This document shows positions 17,232 to 25,388 of a stretch of 64,000 nt of DNA, in pieces. The notes beneath the pieces were generated by a model, which saw nothing but the letters and a program-made list of their open reading frames with translations, was not told the origin of the DNA and made no database searches. The DNA is taken from NCBI RefSeq assembly GCF_000277125.1, contig NC_016946.1, positions 3,224,001 to 3,288,000 of the forward strand, written 5' to 3'. The stretch is from Mycobacterium intracellulare ATCC 13950 (lineage in GTDB: Bacteria > Actinomycetota > Actinomycetes > Mycobacteriales > Mycobacteriaceae). The first letter of the stretch is position 1; every line of letters begins with the position of its first letter. A program made the translations under genes and the position numbers.

Positions 17232-18966
17232 CTTCCGGGTGTGGGCGCCCAAACCCGAACGGGTCCGGCTCGACGTCGAGGGCCAGGTGCACCCCATGAC
17301 GCGCTCGCGGGACGGCTGGTGGCATGCGAGCGTGGACACCGCGCCGGACGCCCGCTACGGGTACCTGCTCGACGACGACCCCACCGTGCTGCCCGACCCG
17401 CGCTCCGCGCGCCAGCCCGAGGGCGTGCACGCCCGCTCCCAGCTGTGGGACCCGGCCGGCGCGACGTGGACCGACACCGGGTGGGCCGGCCGGTCGGTCG
17501 AAGGCGCGGTGATCTACGAGCTGCACCTGGGGACGTTCACCGGTGCCGGGACCCTCGACGCCGCCATCGACAAGCTGGACTATCTGGTGGATCTCGGCGT
17601 GGACTTCGTCGAGCTGATGCCGGTGAATTCCTTTGCCGGCAGCCACGGTTGGGGATACGACGGGGTGTTGTGGTACAGCGTGCACGAGCCCTATGGCGGC
17701 CCCGACGCGCTGGTGCGCTTCGTCGACGCCTGCCACGCGAAGGGGCTGGGCGTGCTGATCGACGCGGTGTTCAACCACCTGGGCCCGTCGGGCAACTACC
17801 TGCCGCGGTTCGGCCCCTACCTGTCCTCGGCGAGCAACCCGTGGGGCGAGGGCATCAACATCGCCGACGCCGACTCCGACGAGGTCCGCCGCTACATCAT
17901 CGGCTGCGCGTTGCGCTGGATGCGCGATTTTCATGCCGACGGTCTGCGGCTGGACGCCGTCCACGCACTGGTGGACACCACCGCCATCCATATCCTCGAA
18001 GAACTTGCCACCGAAACCGACTGGCTGGCACAGCAGTTGGGGCGCCCGTTGTCGCTGATCGCCGAGAGCGACCTGAACGACCCGCGGCTGATCACCCCGC
18101 GCGATCGCGGCGGCTACGGTCTGACCGCGCAATGGGCCGACGACGTTCATCACGCCATCCACACCGCGGTGTCCGGCGAGCGCCAGGGCTACTACGGCGA
18201 CTTCGGCAGCCTGGCCACCCTGGCGCACACGTTGCGCCAGGGCTTCTTTCACGCCGCGACCTATTCGTCGTTCCGGCGTCGCCGCCACGGCCGCCCGCTG
18301 GACACCGGAGCCATTCCGGCGACCCGCCTGGTCGCCTACACCTGCACCCACGATCAGGTCGGCAACCGCGCCCTGGGGGATCGCCCCTCACAGAACCTGA
18401 CCGGCGGCCAGCTGGCCATCAAGGCGGCTCTGGCGCTCGGATCCCCCTACACCGCAATGCTTTTCATGGGTGAGGAATACGCGGCGGCCACGCCGTTCCA
18501 GTTCTTCAGCTCCCATCCCGAACCGGAGCTGGCCAGGGCAACCGCCGAGGGACGCAAGGCCGAGTTCGCCGAGCACGGCTGGGACGCCGACGAGATCCCC
18601 GACCCGCAGGACCCCGAGACGTTCGCGCGCTCCAAGCTGAACTGGGACGAGGTCGACACCGGCGAACACGCCCGCCTGCGCCGGCTGTATCGCGACCTGA
18701 TCGCGTTGCGGCGCACCGACCCCGACCTCGCCGATCCCTGGCTCGAGCACCTCGCGGTCGACTACGACGAGGACCAGGGCTGGATCGCCGTGTCGCGCGG
18801 GCAGCTGCGCATCGTGTGCAACCTGGGCGCCGAGCCCGTGCGGGTGCCGGTCGGCGGCGAGGTCGTGCTGGCCTGGGAGGAGCCGGCCGTCGACGCCGAC
18901 GGCGCTGTGCTGCAAGGCCATTCGTTCGCCATCCTCGCCGCACCCGCGCGGGCTGTGGATAACTGA
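17224..18966 (+). CDS. treZ: Maltooligosyltrehalose trehalohydrolase
   Basis: 580 residues, GH13_10. Releases trehalose from maltooligosyltrehalose made by TreY. FRVWAPKPERVRLDVEG marks the N-terminal carbohydrate-binding-like domain. DAVFNHLGPSGNY, DGLRLDAVHAL (nucleophile), LIAESDLNDPR (acid/base) and CTHDQVGNRALGDR follow in order. The start ATG lies inside the last codons of treY (ATGACTGA). It is the last member of the trehalose operon; the small gene at 19004 follows 37 bases later. Confidence 0.95.
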   Translation: MTDFRVWAPKPERVRLDVEGQVHPMTRSRDGWWHASVDTAPDARYGYLLDDDPTVLPDPRSARQPEGVHARSQLWDPAGATWTDTGWAGRSVEGAVIYELHLGTFTGAGTLDAAIDKLDYLVDLGVDFVELMPVNSFAGSHGWGYDGVLWYSVHEPYGGPDALVRFVDACHAKGLGVLIDAVFNHLGPSGNYLPRFGPYLSSASNPWGEGINIADADSDEVRRYIIGCALRWMRDFHADGLRLDAVHALVDTTAIHILEELATETDWLAQQLGRPLSLIAESDLNDPRLITPRDRGGYGLTAQWADDVHHAIHTAVSGERQGYYGDFGSLATLAHTLRQGFFHAATYSSFRRRRHGRPLDTGAIPATRLVAYTCTHDQVGNRALGDRPSQNLTGGQLAIKAALALGSPYTAMLFMGEEYAAATPFQFFSSHPEPELARATAEGRKAEFAEHGWDADEIPDPQDPETFARSKLNWDEVDTGEHARLRRLYRDLIALRRTDPDLADPWLEHLAVDYDEDQGWIAVSRGQLRIVCNLGAEPVRVPVGGEVVLAWEEPAVDADGAVLQGHSFAILAAPARAVDN

Positions 18967-19003
18967 GTGGCGGCCGCGGGGCGTCGACCCCGATGATGCG
19001 GCC

Positions 19004-19168
19004 ATGAATCATTCTGAATTCGGTCACAAACTGCGGCGGATCTGCTCGCACAATCCGACCCGCCGCGGCCTGAACACCCGGCGCACCGTGCGCCGCGACG
19101 CGCCACCCAACCCCACCATCGAGCTGTTATGGACCGGCCCCGGCCCGGGTGACGACGAGACCGCCTGA
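19004..19168 (+). CDS. Small basic protein of 54 residues, unknown function
   Basis: ATG 19004 to TGA 19168. The protein starts MNHSEFGHKLRRICSHNPTR and is arginine-rich in the first half, acidic at the very end (GDDETA). After the first eight codons nearly every third position is G or C in codons typical of the neighbours, which favours real coding. It is 37 bases downstream of treZ and convergent with the MocR gene (stop-to-stop gap of seven bases). No family is recognised. No clear ribosome-binding site is visible, so the start is moderately uncertain. Confidence 0.5.
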   Translation: MNHSEFGHKLRRICSHNPTRRGLNTRRTVRRDAPPNPTIELLWTGPGPGDDETA

Positions 19169-19175
19169 CCTGCGG

Positions 19176-20504
19176 CTACACGATGGGCCGGCCGTCGGGG
19201 CGCACCGCCTGGGCGACCGCGTCGGCGAGTGGATCGATCTCGTCGGGCGCCAGGTCCGAGATCGTCAGCCGGATCCCCGCCGGAGTCCGCATGCGGAATC
19301 GGGCGCCCGGCGCCGCCGCCCAGCCCGCGCCGAGCAGCCGTGAGATCGCGACCGCCTCGTCGGGAACCGGCACCCACACGTTGAGCCCGGACCGTCCGTG
19401 CGCGTCGAGACCGCGGCCGGCCAGGGCGTCGCACAGCCGCGACCGGCGGTCGGCGTAGTGCCGCTCGGCGTCGGCGACCAGCTCGGCTGCCGCGCTGTCG
19501 GACCACAGGCCGACGGCCAGCCGTTGCAACAGGTGGCTGACCCAGCCCGGCCCGAGCCGCAGGCGGCCATGCACGCGCTCGACGGTCCGGTGGTCACCGG
19601 CCAGCACGGCCACGCGCAGGTCCGGGCCGTAGGCCTTGGACGCCGAGCGGACGAACGCCCAGTGGGCGGTGCAGCCGGCCAGGGTGCGCAGCGGTACGCC
19701 GGCGATGCCCGCGCAGTGATCGTCCTCGACCACCAGCAGGTCCTCGGCGCGGCGCGCCAACACCTCACGCAGGACCTCGGCGCGTTGCGCCGATAGCGCG
19801 GCACCAGTCGGGTTCTGCGCGCGGTTGGTCAGGACCAGCGCGCGTACCCCGCGCCCGAGGGCCCGGGCCAGGTCGGCGGTCAACGGCCCGTCGTCGTCCA
19901 CGCGCACCGGCTCGGCCGAAAGCCCCAGGGCGGCAAGAAGATCGAGCAGGTTCGCCCACCCCGGATCCTCGATGGCGACCCGATCGCCGGGGCGCAGATG
20001 CGCGGTGAGCGCGCGCTCGATGCCGTCCAGCGCGCCGCTGGTCACCGCCAGGTGTTCGGCGGGCACCCCGTCTGCGATCAGCGCGTGGCGGGCGAACTCC
20101 TCCAGCGCCGGCGAGATCGCCGGCCCACCGTAGAGCACGGGCGCGGCGGGCGCCGGTGCGGGCGGGGCGGTGCCCGCGATGGGCAGCAGGTGCGGGTTCG
20201 GGTTGCCGGTCGACAGGTCGCGCACGCCCGCGGGCACCTCGAGCCCGAGCAGCGAACGCGGGCTGGTCGCCGGCCGGTGCCGCACCCGGGTGCCCCGGCG
20301 GCCGGCGGTCTCGACGGCGCCGCGATCGCGCAGCAGGCGGTAGGCCGCGGCGGCGGTGTTGGCGTTCACGCCGAGCTGCGTGGCCAGCTCGCGGACGGGC
20401 GGCAGCGCGTCGCCGGGGGTCAGGGAGCCGGCCGAGATCGCCGCTTCGATGCTCGCGGCTATGGAATCCGCGCCGGTTCCGGTTATGCTGTTTTGTACTG
20501 GCAC
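19176..20504 (-). CDS. MocR/PdxR-type transcription regulator (GntR wHTH fused to aminotransferase fold)
   Basis: 442 residues. Residues 1-80 form a GntR winged helix (LPPVRELATQLGVNANTAAAAYRLL). The rest is a type I aminotransferase fold with a PLP-lysine motif FVRSASKAYGPDLR. MocR proteins sense PLP or an amino compound and control vitamin B6 or GABA-related genes. It is divergent from the flavin-oxidase-like gene at 20533 with 28 bases between starts, so it probably controls that gene and itself. The start is GTG 20504, with TAATGT five bases upstream and no Shine-Dalgarno sequence, which suggests a leaderless message. Confidence 0.88.
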   Translation of the reverse strand: MPVQNSITGTGADSIAASIEAAISAGSLTPGDALPPVRELATQLGVNANTAAAAYRLLRDRGAVETAGRRGTRVRHRPATSPRSLLGLEVPAGVRDLSTGNPNPHLLPIAGTAPPAPAPAAPVLYGGPAISPALEEFARHALIADGVPAEHLAVTSGALDGIERALTAHLRPGDRVAIEDPGWANLLDLLAALGLSAEPVRVDDDGPLTADLARALGRGVRALVLTNRAQNPTGAALSAQRAEVLREVLARRAEDLLVVEDDHCAGIAGVPLRTLAGCTAHWAFVRSASKAYGPDLRVAVLAGDHRTVERVHGRLRLGPGWVSHLLQRLAVGLWSDSAAAELVADAERHYADRRSRLCDALAGRGLDAHGRSGLNVWVPVPDEAVAISRLLGAGWAAAPGARFRMRTPAGIRLTISDLAPDEIDPLADAVAQAVRPDGRPIV

Positions 20505-20527
20505 GCATTACATTATGTACTAGGACA
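20495..20527. promoter_or_regulatory. Shared operator region with GTACT direct repeats between the MocR gene and its divergent partner
   Basis: GTACTGGCAC at 20495-20504 and GTACTAGGACA at 20517-20527 are direct repeats 22 bases apart, two helical turns. The minus-strand -10 TAATGT (20515-20510) lies between them, and the plus-strand AGGA ribosome-binding site is inside the second copy. MocR regulators are known to bind direct repeats, so this is a plausible operator; that is inference. Confidence 0.45.
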
Positions 20528-20532
20528 AATCA

Positions 20533-21216
20533 ATGGGCAATTCCGTGGACACCGCATACCCGCCGACCTCACGCACCACCCCGACCCGCTACCGGGAACG
20601 CGCCCGCTACGACCGTCGCACCGTCCACGACATCCTCGACGAGGCGCTGGTCTGCCATCTGGGATACCTGAGCGCCGGCCGCCCGGTGGTCCTGCCGACC
20701 ACGCACGCCCGGCTGGACGAGACGCTCTATTTGCACGGTTCGACCGGCGGCGGCCCGCTCCTGGCGGCGCGGGCGGCCGAGGCAGCGGGTTCGGGCCTGC
20801 CGGTGTGCGTCACCGTCACCCTGGTCGACGGGCTGGTGCTGGCGCGCTCGGCGATGCACCACTCGGTGAACTTCCGCTCGGTGGTCGCGGTGGGTGAGGC
20901 GCGCGTGGTCGACGACCCGGCGGAGAAGTCGCGGGCTTTGGGCTGCCTGCTCGACCACATCGCGCCCGGGCGCGCCGCCGACTGCCGGGCCCCCGACGCC
21001 CGTGAGCTCGCCGCGACCGGGGTGCTCGCGCTCGACCTCGTCGAGGTGTCGGCCAAGGTGCGCGGCGGTCCCCCGGCCGACGACCCGCAGGACCTCCCGC
21101 TGCCCCACTGGGCCGGCGTGGTGCCGCTGACCCTGACGGCCGGGACGCCGGTGCCGGCCGCCGACCTCGATCCCGCCATTCCCGCGCCGCCACACCTCGG
21201 CCGGCGCCGGGGCTGA
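20533..21216 (+). CDS. Pyridoxamine 5'-phosphate oxidase-like flavin-nucleotide-binding protein
   Basis: 227 residues with the split-barrel fold of the PPOX superfamily: RTVHDILDEALVCHLGYLSAGRPVVLPT at the front, then HGSTGGG and HHSVNFRSVVAVGEARVV. These are features of the Pyridox_ox_2 (nitroimidazole-resistance-like) branch. The substrate is unknown; binding of FMN, F420 or haem occurs in relatives. The start is ATG 20533 with AGGA eight bases upstream. Pairing with a MocR regulator hints at a vitamin B6-related or amine-oxidation role. Confidence 0.82.
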   Translation: MGNSVDTAYPPTSRTTPTRYRERARYDRRTVHDILDEALVCHLGYLSAGRPVVLPTTHARLDETLYLHGSTGGGPLLAARAAEAAGSGLPVCVTVTLVDGLVLARSAMHHSVNFRSVVAVGEARVVDDPAEKSRALGCLLDHIAPGRAADCRAPDARELAATGVLALDLVEVSAKVRGGPPADDPQDLPLPHWAGVVPLTLTAGTPVPAADLDPAIPAPPHLGRRRG

Positions 21217-21218
21217 GC

Positions 21219-22124
21219 TCACGCCCCCGGTTGCCGGTCGCGGGCCCGTCGGGTGTTGTCCCACCAGGTTCCGACGACCATGACCGCGCCCGCCCAGGCC
21301 ATGCCCAGCAGCCAGCCCGCGAGCACGTCGCTGAGGTAATGGACGCCCAGGTAGACGCGCGAGAACCCGATCAGGAACCCCGCGCCGATCGTGACGGCCC
21401 ACACCGTCACGCGCCCGGCCCACCCCCGGATCAGCCAGCGGGTCAATATCCACGCGGAGATGACCATGATCGCCGCCGTGCCGGTGGCGTGTCCGGAGGG
21501 AAACGAGTATCCGTCCGCGTCGACGAGGGCGAACGGCAGGGCCGGGCGATTCCGCCCCACCAAGGCCTTGGCGGTGAAGAGCATCAACGGGACCCCGGCG
21601 CCGCACGCCAGGGCGAGCACCACCGGGCGCCACGACCCGCACCGCCAACCGGCCACCATGGCAATCGGCAGGGCGAACGCGGCCAGGAACAGGGGGCCGC
21701 CCGCGACGGTGATCGTCCGCAGGACGGTGGTCAGCCACAGGTCACGATGGGTCGCAAGCCACCGGGTCACCGGGTGGTCGATCACGGCGATGCCGTCGCC
21801 CTCGAGCACGTCGTCGAGCACTTCGGTGAAGCCGACCGCCAGCGTCACGACCACGGCCAGCCCGAGCAGCAGCGCCACGGCGGCGACCTCGCTGATCGGC
21901 AGCCGGCCGGCCAGCGCCCGCCAGCGGTCGCTGATCCGCTCGCGCGCCCACGCCAGGGTCTCGCCGATCACGGCGACGCCCGACACCCTCTCCCGCAGGC
22001 CCCGCAGCAGGCGCCCGCGCCGGGCGACCCGGATGGCCGCCCACGCGAGCAGCACGAGCAAGGCGATGGTGGCGGCGCTGACCACCCCGAAACCGGGGGT
22101 CCCGGGTCCATACGGCTCGTGCAT
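21219..22124 (-). CDS. PAP2-family membrane phosphatase
   Basis: 301 residues with about six transmembrane segments. The three phosphatase motifs are complete: KALVGRNRP, SFPSGHATG and SRVYLGVHYLSD, with the catalytic histidines in the second and third. Relatives dephosphorylate lipid phosphates such as phosphatidic acid or undecaprenyl pyrophosphate at the outer face of the membrane. The start is ATG 22124, 17 bases after the ilvA stop; a longer open frame into ilvA has no suitable start. It is probably co-transcribed with ilvA and convergent with the oxidase-like gene, whose stop is two bases away. Confidence 0.85.
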   Translation of the reverse strand: MHEPYGPGTPGFGVVSAATIALLVLLAWAAIRVARRGRLLRGLRERVSGVAVIGETLAWARERISDRWRALAGRLPISEVAAVALLLGLAVVVTLAVGFTEVLDDVLEGDGIAVIDHPVTRWLATHRDLWLTTVLRTITVAGGPLFLAAFALPIAMVAGWRCGSWRPVVLALACGAGVPLMLFTAKALVGRNRPALPFALVDADGYSFPSGHATGTAAIMVISAWILTRWLIRGWAGRVTVWAVTIGAGFLIGFSRVYLGVHYLSDVLAGWLLGMAWAGAVMVVGTWWDNTRRARDRQPGA

Positions 22125-22141
22125 GTAACGCGGCCCGACGA

Positions 22142-23425
22142 CTAGAGCAGCAGGTAGCGGTAGGCGGGCGACCCGGGTTTCAGGGTTTCGACGTGCAGCT
22201 CCGTCGCGCGCATCCTCGACAGCAGGCCGTCCAGGTCGGCCGAGGATCCCAACTGGATGCCGACGAGCGCCTCGCCGGTCTCCCGGTTGTTGCGCTTGAC
22301 GTACTCGAAGAGCGTGATGTCGTCGTTGGGTCCGAGTACCTCGTCGAGGAACCGGCGCAGGGCGCCGGGCTCCTGCGGGAAGTCGACCAGGAAGTAGTGC
22401 TTGAGGCCGAGGTGGACCAGCGAGCGCTCCAGCACTTCGCCGTAGCGCGAGACGTCGTTGTTGCCTCCGGAGATCAGGCACACCACCGTCGAGCCGGGCT
22501 CGATATCCGCGTCCAGCAATCCCGTCACCGACAGGGCGCCCGCGGGTTCGGCGATGATGCCCTCGTTCTGGTAGAGGTCGAGCATCGTGGTGCACACCGC
22601 TCCCTCGTCGACCGCGGTGATCGACACCATGTCGCCGGCGGCCGCCAGCGCGGCGTAGGTTAGGTCGCCGGCGCGGCGCACCGCGGCGCCGTCGACGAAC
22701 TGGTCGACGTGATCCAGCGTCACCGGCTCGCCGGCGGACAGGGCGGCCATCATCGCTGCGGCGCCGGCCGGCTCGACGCCGAGCACCGACGTGTTCTCGG
22801 TCCGCTCGGCGAGGTAGCTGGTGATGCCGGCGATGCAGCCGCCGCCGCCCACCGGGACCACCACCAGGTCCGGCTCGGTCTCGAGTTGGTCGAGCAGTTC
22901 GACGGCGATGGTGCCCTGGCCCGCCATGGTGCGCGGGTCGTCGTAGGGCGGGACCAGGGTGGCGCCGGTGCTTTCCACGTCGGCCAGCGCGGCCTCGGCG
23001 GCAAGGTCGTAGGTCGTTCCACCGACGATCAGCTCGATGAAGTCCCCGCCGTGGTAGCGGATGCGGTCACGCTTTTGCATGGGCGTCTTGGCGGGCACGT
23101 AGACGCGGCCGTGTACCTGCAACATCCGGCACGCGTAGGCGAAGCCCTGGGCGTGGTTGCCCGCCGACGAGCACACCACGCCCGCGGCCAGCTCCGTCTC
23201 GGAGAGCTGAACCAGCAGGTTGTAGGCGCCCCGCAGTTTGTAGGAGCGCACGATCTGCAGGTCCTCGCGCTTGAGGTAGACCCGCGCGCCGGTGATGGCC
23301 GACAACCGGTCGCTGAACTGCAACGGGGTCGGCGTCACGACGGCCGCGATCCGCTTGGCCGCGGTGTCGATGTCCGCCGCGGTCAGCGGCGCGACGCTCG
23401 GAGGGCGGCTCAATTCAGCGGACAC
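22142..23425 (-). CDS. ilvA: Threonine ammonia-lyase (biosynthetic threonine dehydratase)
   Basis: 427 residues. PLP enzyme converting L-threonine to 2-oxobutanoate, the first step of isoleucine synthesis. YLKREDLQIVRSYKLRGAYN contains the PLP lysine; SSAGNHAQG and VPVGGGGCIAG bind the cofactor phosphate. The C-terminal 85 residues (HYFLVDFPQEPGALRRFLDE onward) form one ACT-like regulatory domain, where isoleucine feedback is expected. The start is GTG 23425. The Ddn-like gene lies 38 bases upstream on the same strand. Confidence 0.94.
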   Translation of the reverse strand: MSAELSRPPSVAPLTAADIDTAAKRIAAVVTPTPLQFSDRLSAITGARVYLKREDLQIVRSYKLRGAYNLLVQLSETELAAGVVCSSAGNHAQGFAYACRMLQVHGRVYVPAKTPMQKRDRIRYHGGDFIELIVGGTTYDLAAEAALADVESTGATLVPPYDDPRTMAGQGTIAVELLDQLETEPDLVVVPVGGGGCIAGITSYLAERTENTSVLGVEPAGAAAMMAALSAGEPVTLDHVDQFVDGAAVRRAGDLTYAALAAAGDMVSITAVDEGAVCTTMLDLYQNEGIIAEPAGALSVTGLLDADIEPGSTVVCLISGGNNDVSRYGEVLERSLVHLGLKHYFLVDFPQEPGALRRFLDEVLGPNDDITLFEYVKRNNRETGEALVGIQLGSSADLDGLLSRMRATELHVETLKPGSPAYRYLLL

Positions 23426-23463
23426 TGATTAATGGTGCCATGCCAGCTGGCCAACTCCGGAAT

Positions 23464-23901
23464 TCAGCCGACCGGGGTCAGCACGAACACCGGGATCTGG
23501 CGGTCGGTCTTGGTCTGATACTCGGCGTACTCCGGCCACGCCGCGACGGCCCGCTCCCACCAGACGGCCTTCTCGTCGCCGAACACCTCGCGGGCGTCGT
23601 AGTCGCGGGTGACGGAGCCGTCCTGCAACTCCACCCGGGGGTTCTTCTTGATGTTGTGGTACCAGACCGGGTTTTTCGGCGCCCCGCCGAGCGAGGCGAC
23701 GACGGCGTACTGGCCGTCGTGCTCGACCCGCATCAGCGGCGTCTTGCGGAGTTTGCCGGTCTTGGCGCCGACCGTGGTCAGCAGGATGATCGGCTTGCCC
23801 TTCATGTCGGCGGCCTCGGCGCCCCCCGACGCGGCGTACTTGTCGGCTTGCTCGCGAGACCAGTCCCAGGGCGACGGCTCGTACTCTCCAGAAAGCGGCA
23901 T
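23464..23901 (-). CDS. Ddn-type F420-dependent nitroreductase family protein, Rv1558-like
   Basis: 145 residues of the mycobacterial deazaflavin (F420)-dependent nitroreductase family: [19 protein letters not shown], then [21 protein letters not shown] and the C-terminal [10 protein letters not shown]. Relatives use F420H2 to reduce quinones or nitro compounds near the membrane. The start is ATG 23901, giving [18 protein letters not shown], a family-like N-terminus. TAAAGT ends seven bases before the ATG and there is no Shine-Dalgarno sequence, so the transcript is probably leaderless and continues into ilvA. Confidence 0.88.
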   Translation of the reverse strand: MPLSGEYEPSPWDWSREQADKYAASGGAEAADMKGKPIILLTTVGAKTGKLRKTPLMRVEHDGQYAVVASLGGAPKNPVWYHNIKKNPRVELQDGSVTRDYDAREVFGDEKAVWWERAVAAWPEYAEYQTKTDRQIPVFVLTPVG

Positions 23902-23914
23902 GCCACCAACTTTA
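23902..23914 (-). promoter_or_regulatory. -10 element for leaderless Ddn-like/ilvA transcript
   Basis: TAAAGT (23914-23909 on the minus strand), seven bases, then ATG 23901. Confidence 0.5.
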
Positions 23915-24000
23915 AGCGCGGCGCCCGGTCTGCGGTGACTGAGTTCGCCACAGGGGCCGCACCGGCCCCACGGGTCACGGCTCGAGGGGATAGCGCCAAT

Positions 24001-24020
24001 GCCCACCTCCGAGCGACAAC
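24001..24020 (+). repeat. Solitary arm of the inverted-arm repeat family
   Basis: GCCCACCTCCGAGCGACAAC, identical or nearly so to the arms at 35246-35269 and 42882-42903. No second arm is seen within 250 bases. Confidence 0.6.
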
Positions 24021-24311
24021 GGCCGGTTCTCATTGTTCGTGGCACATGGCGATCTCTACCTTGCTCCCCCTCGTGGCGCTGCGGCCGTCACGCGACGCGG
24101 TCAAGCACACCAAGACGCAAACCATCGAGGCTGTGAACCGCGGCGCGCCCAGCCACACTCAAAACATGGGCTTCGCGCTCGAGGTCCCAGATCTATGACC
24201 GCCCAGCCTGATTCGCCAAATACGATTCCAACGGCTGCGCTGCCGAAGGCCAGCCACGCGGTTGGCTTATCCGTGCGGCGAGCGGTTTCACCCCTCAGTG
24301 GCCGCGGGTGA
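24021..24311. other. Intergenic stretch without a confident gene
   Basis: Base composition is less GC-rich than the neighbours. A 38-codon plus-strand frame beginning MTAQPDSPNTIPTAALPK ends at 24311, immediately before the stop of the secreted peptide gene. Its codon use is mixed and I see no ribosome-binding site, so I do not call it. Confidence 0.4.
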
Positions 24312-24431
24312 CTAGCAGATGACGGCCGGGCCGCCGGTGAGGGGGCAGTAGGGAGGTACGCAGCTCACCGAGGTAGTTGAGACCGCGAACGCGAGCAACA
24401 GCGCAAACAAGACCCTCGTAACCTTGTTCAT
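24312..24431 (-). CDS. Tiny secreted cysteine-containing peptide (39 residues)
   Basis: ATG 24431 to TAG 24312. The protein is a compact signal peptide (MNKVTRVLFALLLAFAVSTT, basic n-region and leucine/alanine core). A mature segment of about 17-20 residues with three cysteines follows: SCVPPYCPLTGG and a terminal IC. A lipobox-like cysteine is also conceivable, since the first cysteine follows S-V-S. TACACT ends eight bases before the ATG and no Shine-Dalgarno sequence is visible. The size is below usual gene-calling thresholds. Function is unknown; a small exported or membrane-anchored peptide is inferred from sequence alone. Confidence 0.62.
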   Translation of the reverse strand: MNKVTRVLFALLLAFAVSTTSVSCVPPYCPLTGGPAVIC

Positions 24432-24445
24432 AACTAGAAAGTGTA
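24432..24445 (-). promoter_or_regulatory. -10 element for the secreted peptide gene
   Basis: TACACT (24445-24440 on the minus strand), eight bases, then the ATG at 24431. Confidence 0.45.
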
Positions 24446-24515
24446 GGTCCGGCCAGGACCCCCAGGTTGGTTACGGCTCGTCCACACCGCTGTCGCTGGG
24501 AGGCGGGCAATCGCG

Positions 24516-25301
24516 CTAGTCCCGGTGCTCGGGTTCGTGCGCGGCGAAGGGACGCAGGCGGCGCTTCGTCTGGTGGTCGTCGGCCCCGGACTCGCCGTCG
24601 GCGTGGCGGCCCCGGGTGTAGTCGCCCTGCCACGGCACCCGCTCGCCGGGGGCGCCGTCGGCCGTCTCCTGCTCGCGTCCCAGCGCGCCGCGTGAGCCCA
24701 GGAAGAACTCGTGCTTGCGATGCAGTTCCTCGTCGGACTCGATGGGCCGAAGTTCGGGGGCGAACTCCTCCAGTTCGGCGCGGCGCTGCGGGACGATCAT
24801 GCAGATCGGCTCGTCGACCTCGAAGCGCACCGGCATGAACTCGCGGGTGAATTTCCAGTTCATGCTGAAACTCGAACTGGACCAATCGGTTTCGACGACG
24901 CCTTCCAACGCGGAGATGGCGTCCTTGGGATGGTTCGCCGGACCCCGCACCAACAGGTTGTAGCCCGGCGGGGTGCGAAACAGCATCGGCAGATGCCAGG
25001 TCAAGATGCCGTAGCCGAAGTGGCTGGAGGGCAGGAACTGGCCGCTCTCGCGGGTGTCGGGCGCGATCATCAGGCTGGTGCGGTCGTCCCCGCCCATCCA
25101 CGTCGCCGTGAACGCGTTGCGGTTGCGCACCTCCCAGCCGCTCTGATTGGCGATCAGCATCGGCAGGCACCGGTGGGGCCAGCCCTGACGCATCTCCGAC
25201 ATCCACGTCCGCCCGATCGGCGCGGGGGTGATCTGCGGCGCGATCTCATGGGTGATGTACCCGATCAGCGGGCGGGCCTGCCCGGTCGACTCGTCACTCA
25301 T
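24516..25301 (-). CDS. Uncharacterised soluble protein, possibly DUF6065 family
   Basis: 261 residues, no signal peptide and no transmembrane segment. Tryptophan-rich central part (GWEVRNRNAFTATWMGGDD, HFGYGILTWHLPMLFRTPPG, LLVRGPANHPKDAISALEGV) followed by a charged, probably disordered C-terminus. The central pattern resembles DUF6065 proteins, recalled from memory and not verified. No catalytic motif is recognised. The start ATG 25301 has a GAGGATC Shine-Dalgarno-like stretch about six bases upstream. It stands alone between the peptide gene and plsB1. Confidence 0.72.
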   Translation of the reverse strand: MSDESTGQARPLIGYITHEIAPQITPAPIGRTWMSEMRQGWPHRCLPMLIANQSGWEVRNRNAFTATWMGGDDRTSLMIAPDTRESGQFLPSSHFGYGILTWHLPMLFRTPPGYNLLVRGPANHPKDAISALEGVVETDWSSSSFSMNWKFTREFMPVRFEVDEPICMIVPQRRAELEEFAPELRPIESDEELHRKHEFFLGSRGALGREQETADGAPGERVPWQGDYTRGRHADGESGADDHQTKRRLRPFAAHEPEHRD

Positions 25302-25388
25302 CAGATCCTCGCTTCACCGATAGGGCCAACGCACTATCGCGACCAAACGTTAATGGTCCGTGAACCCGCGCGCCCGGTGGACGAGTGA

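Noticed and set aside
24033..24311. A 92-codon plus-strand frame before the secreted peptide gene
   Set aside because: It spans the solitary repeat region, has mixed codon use and no ribosome-binding site. Its last 38 codons are the only mildly plausible part.
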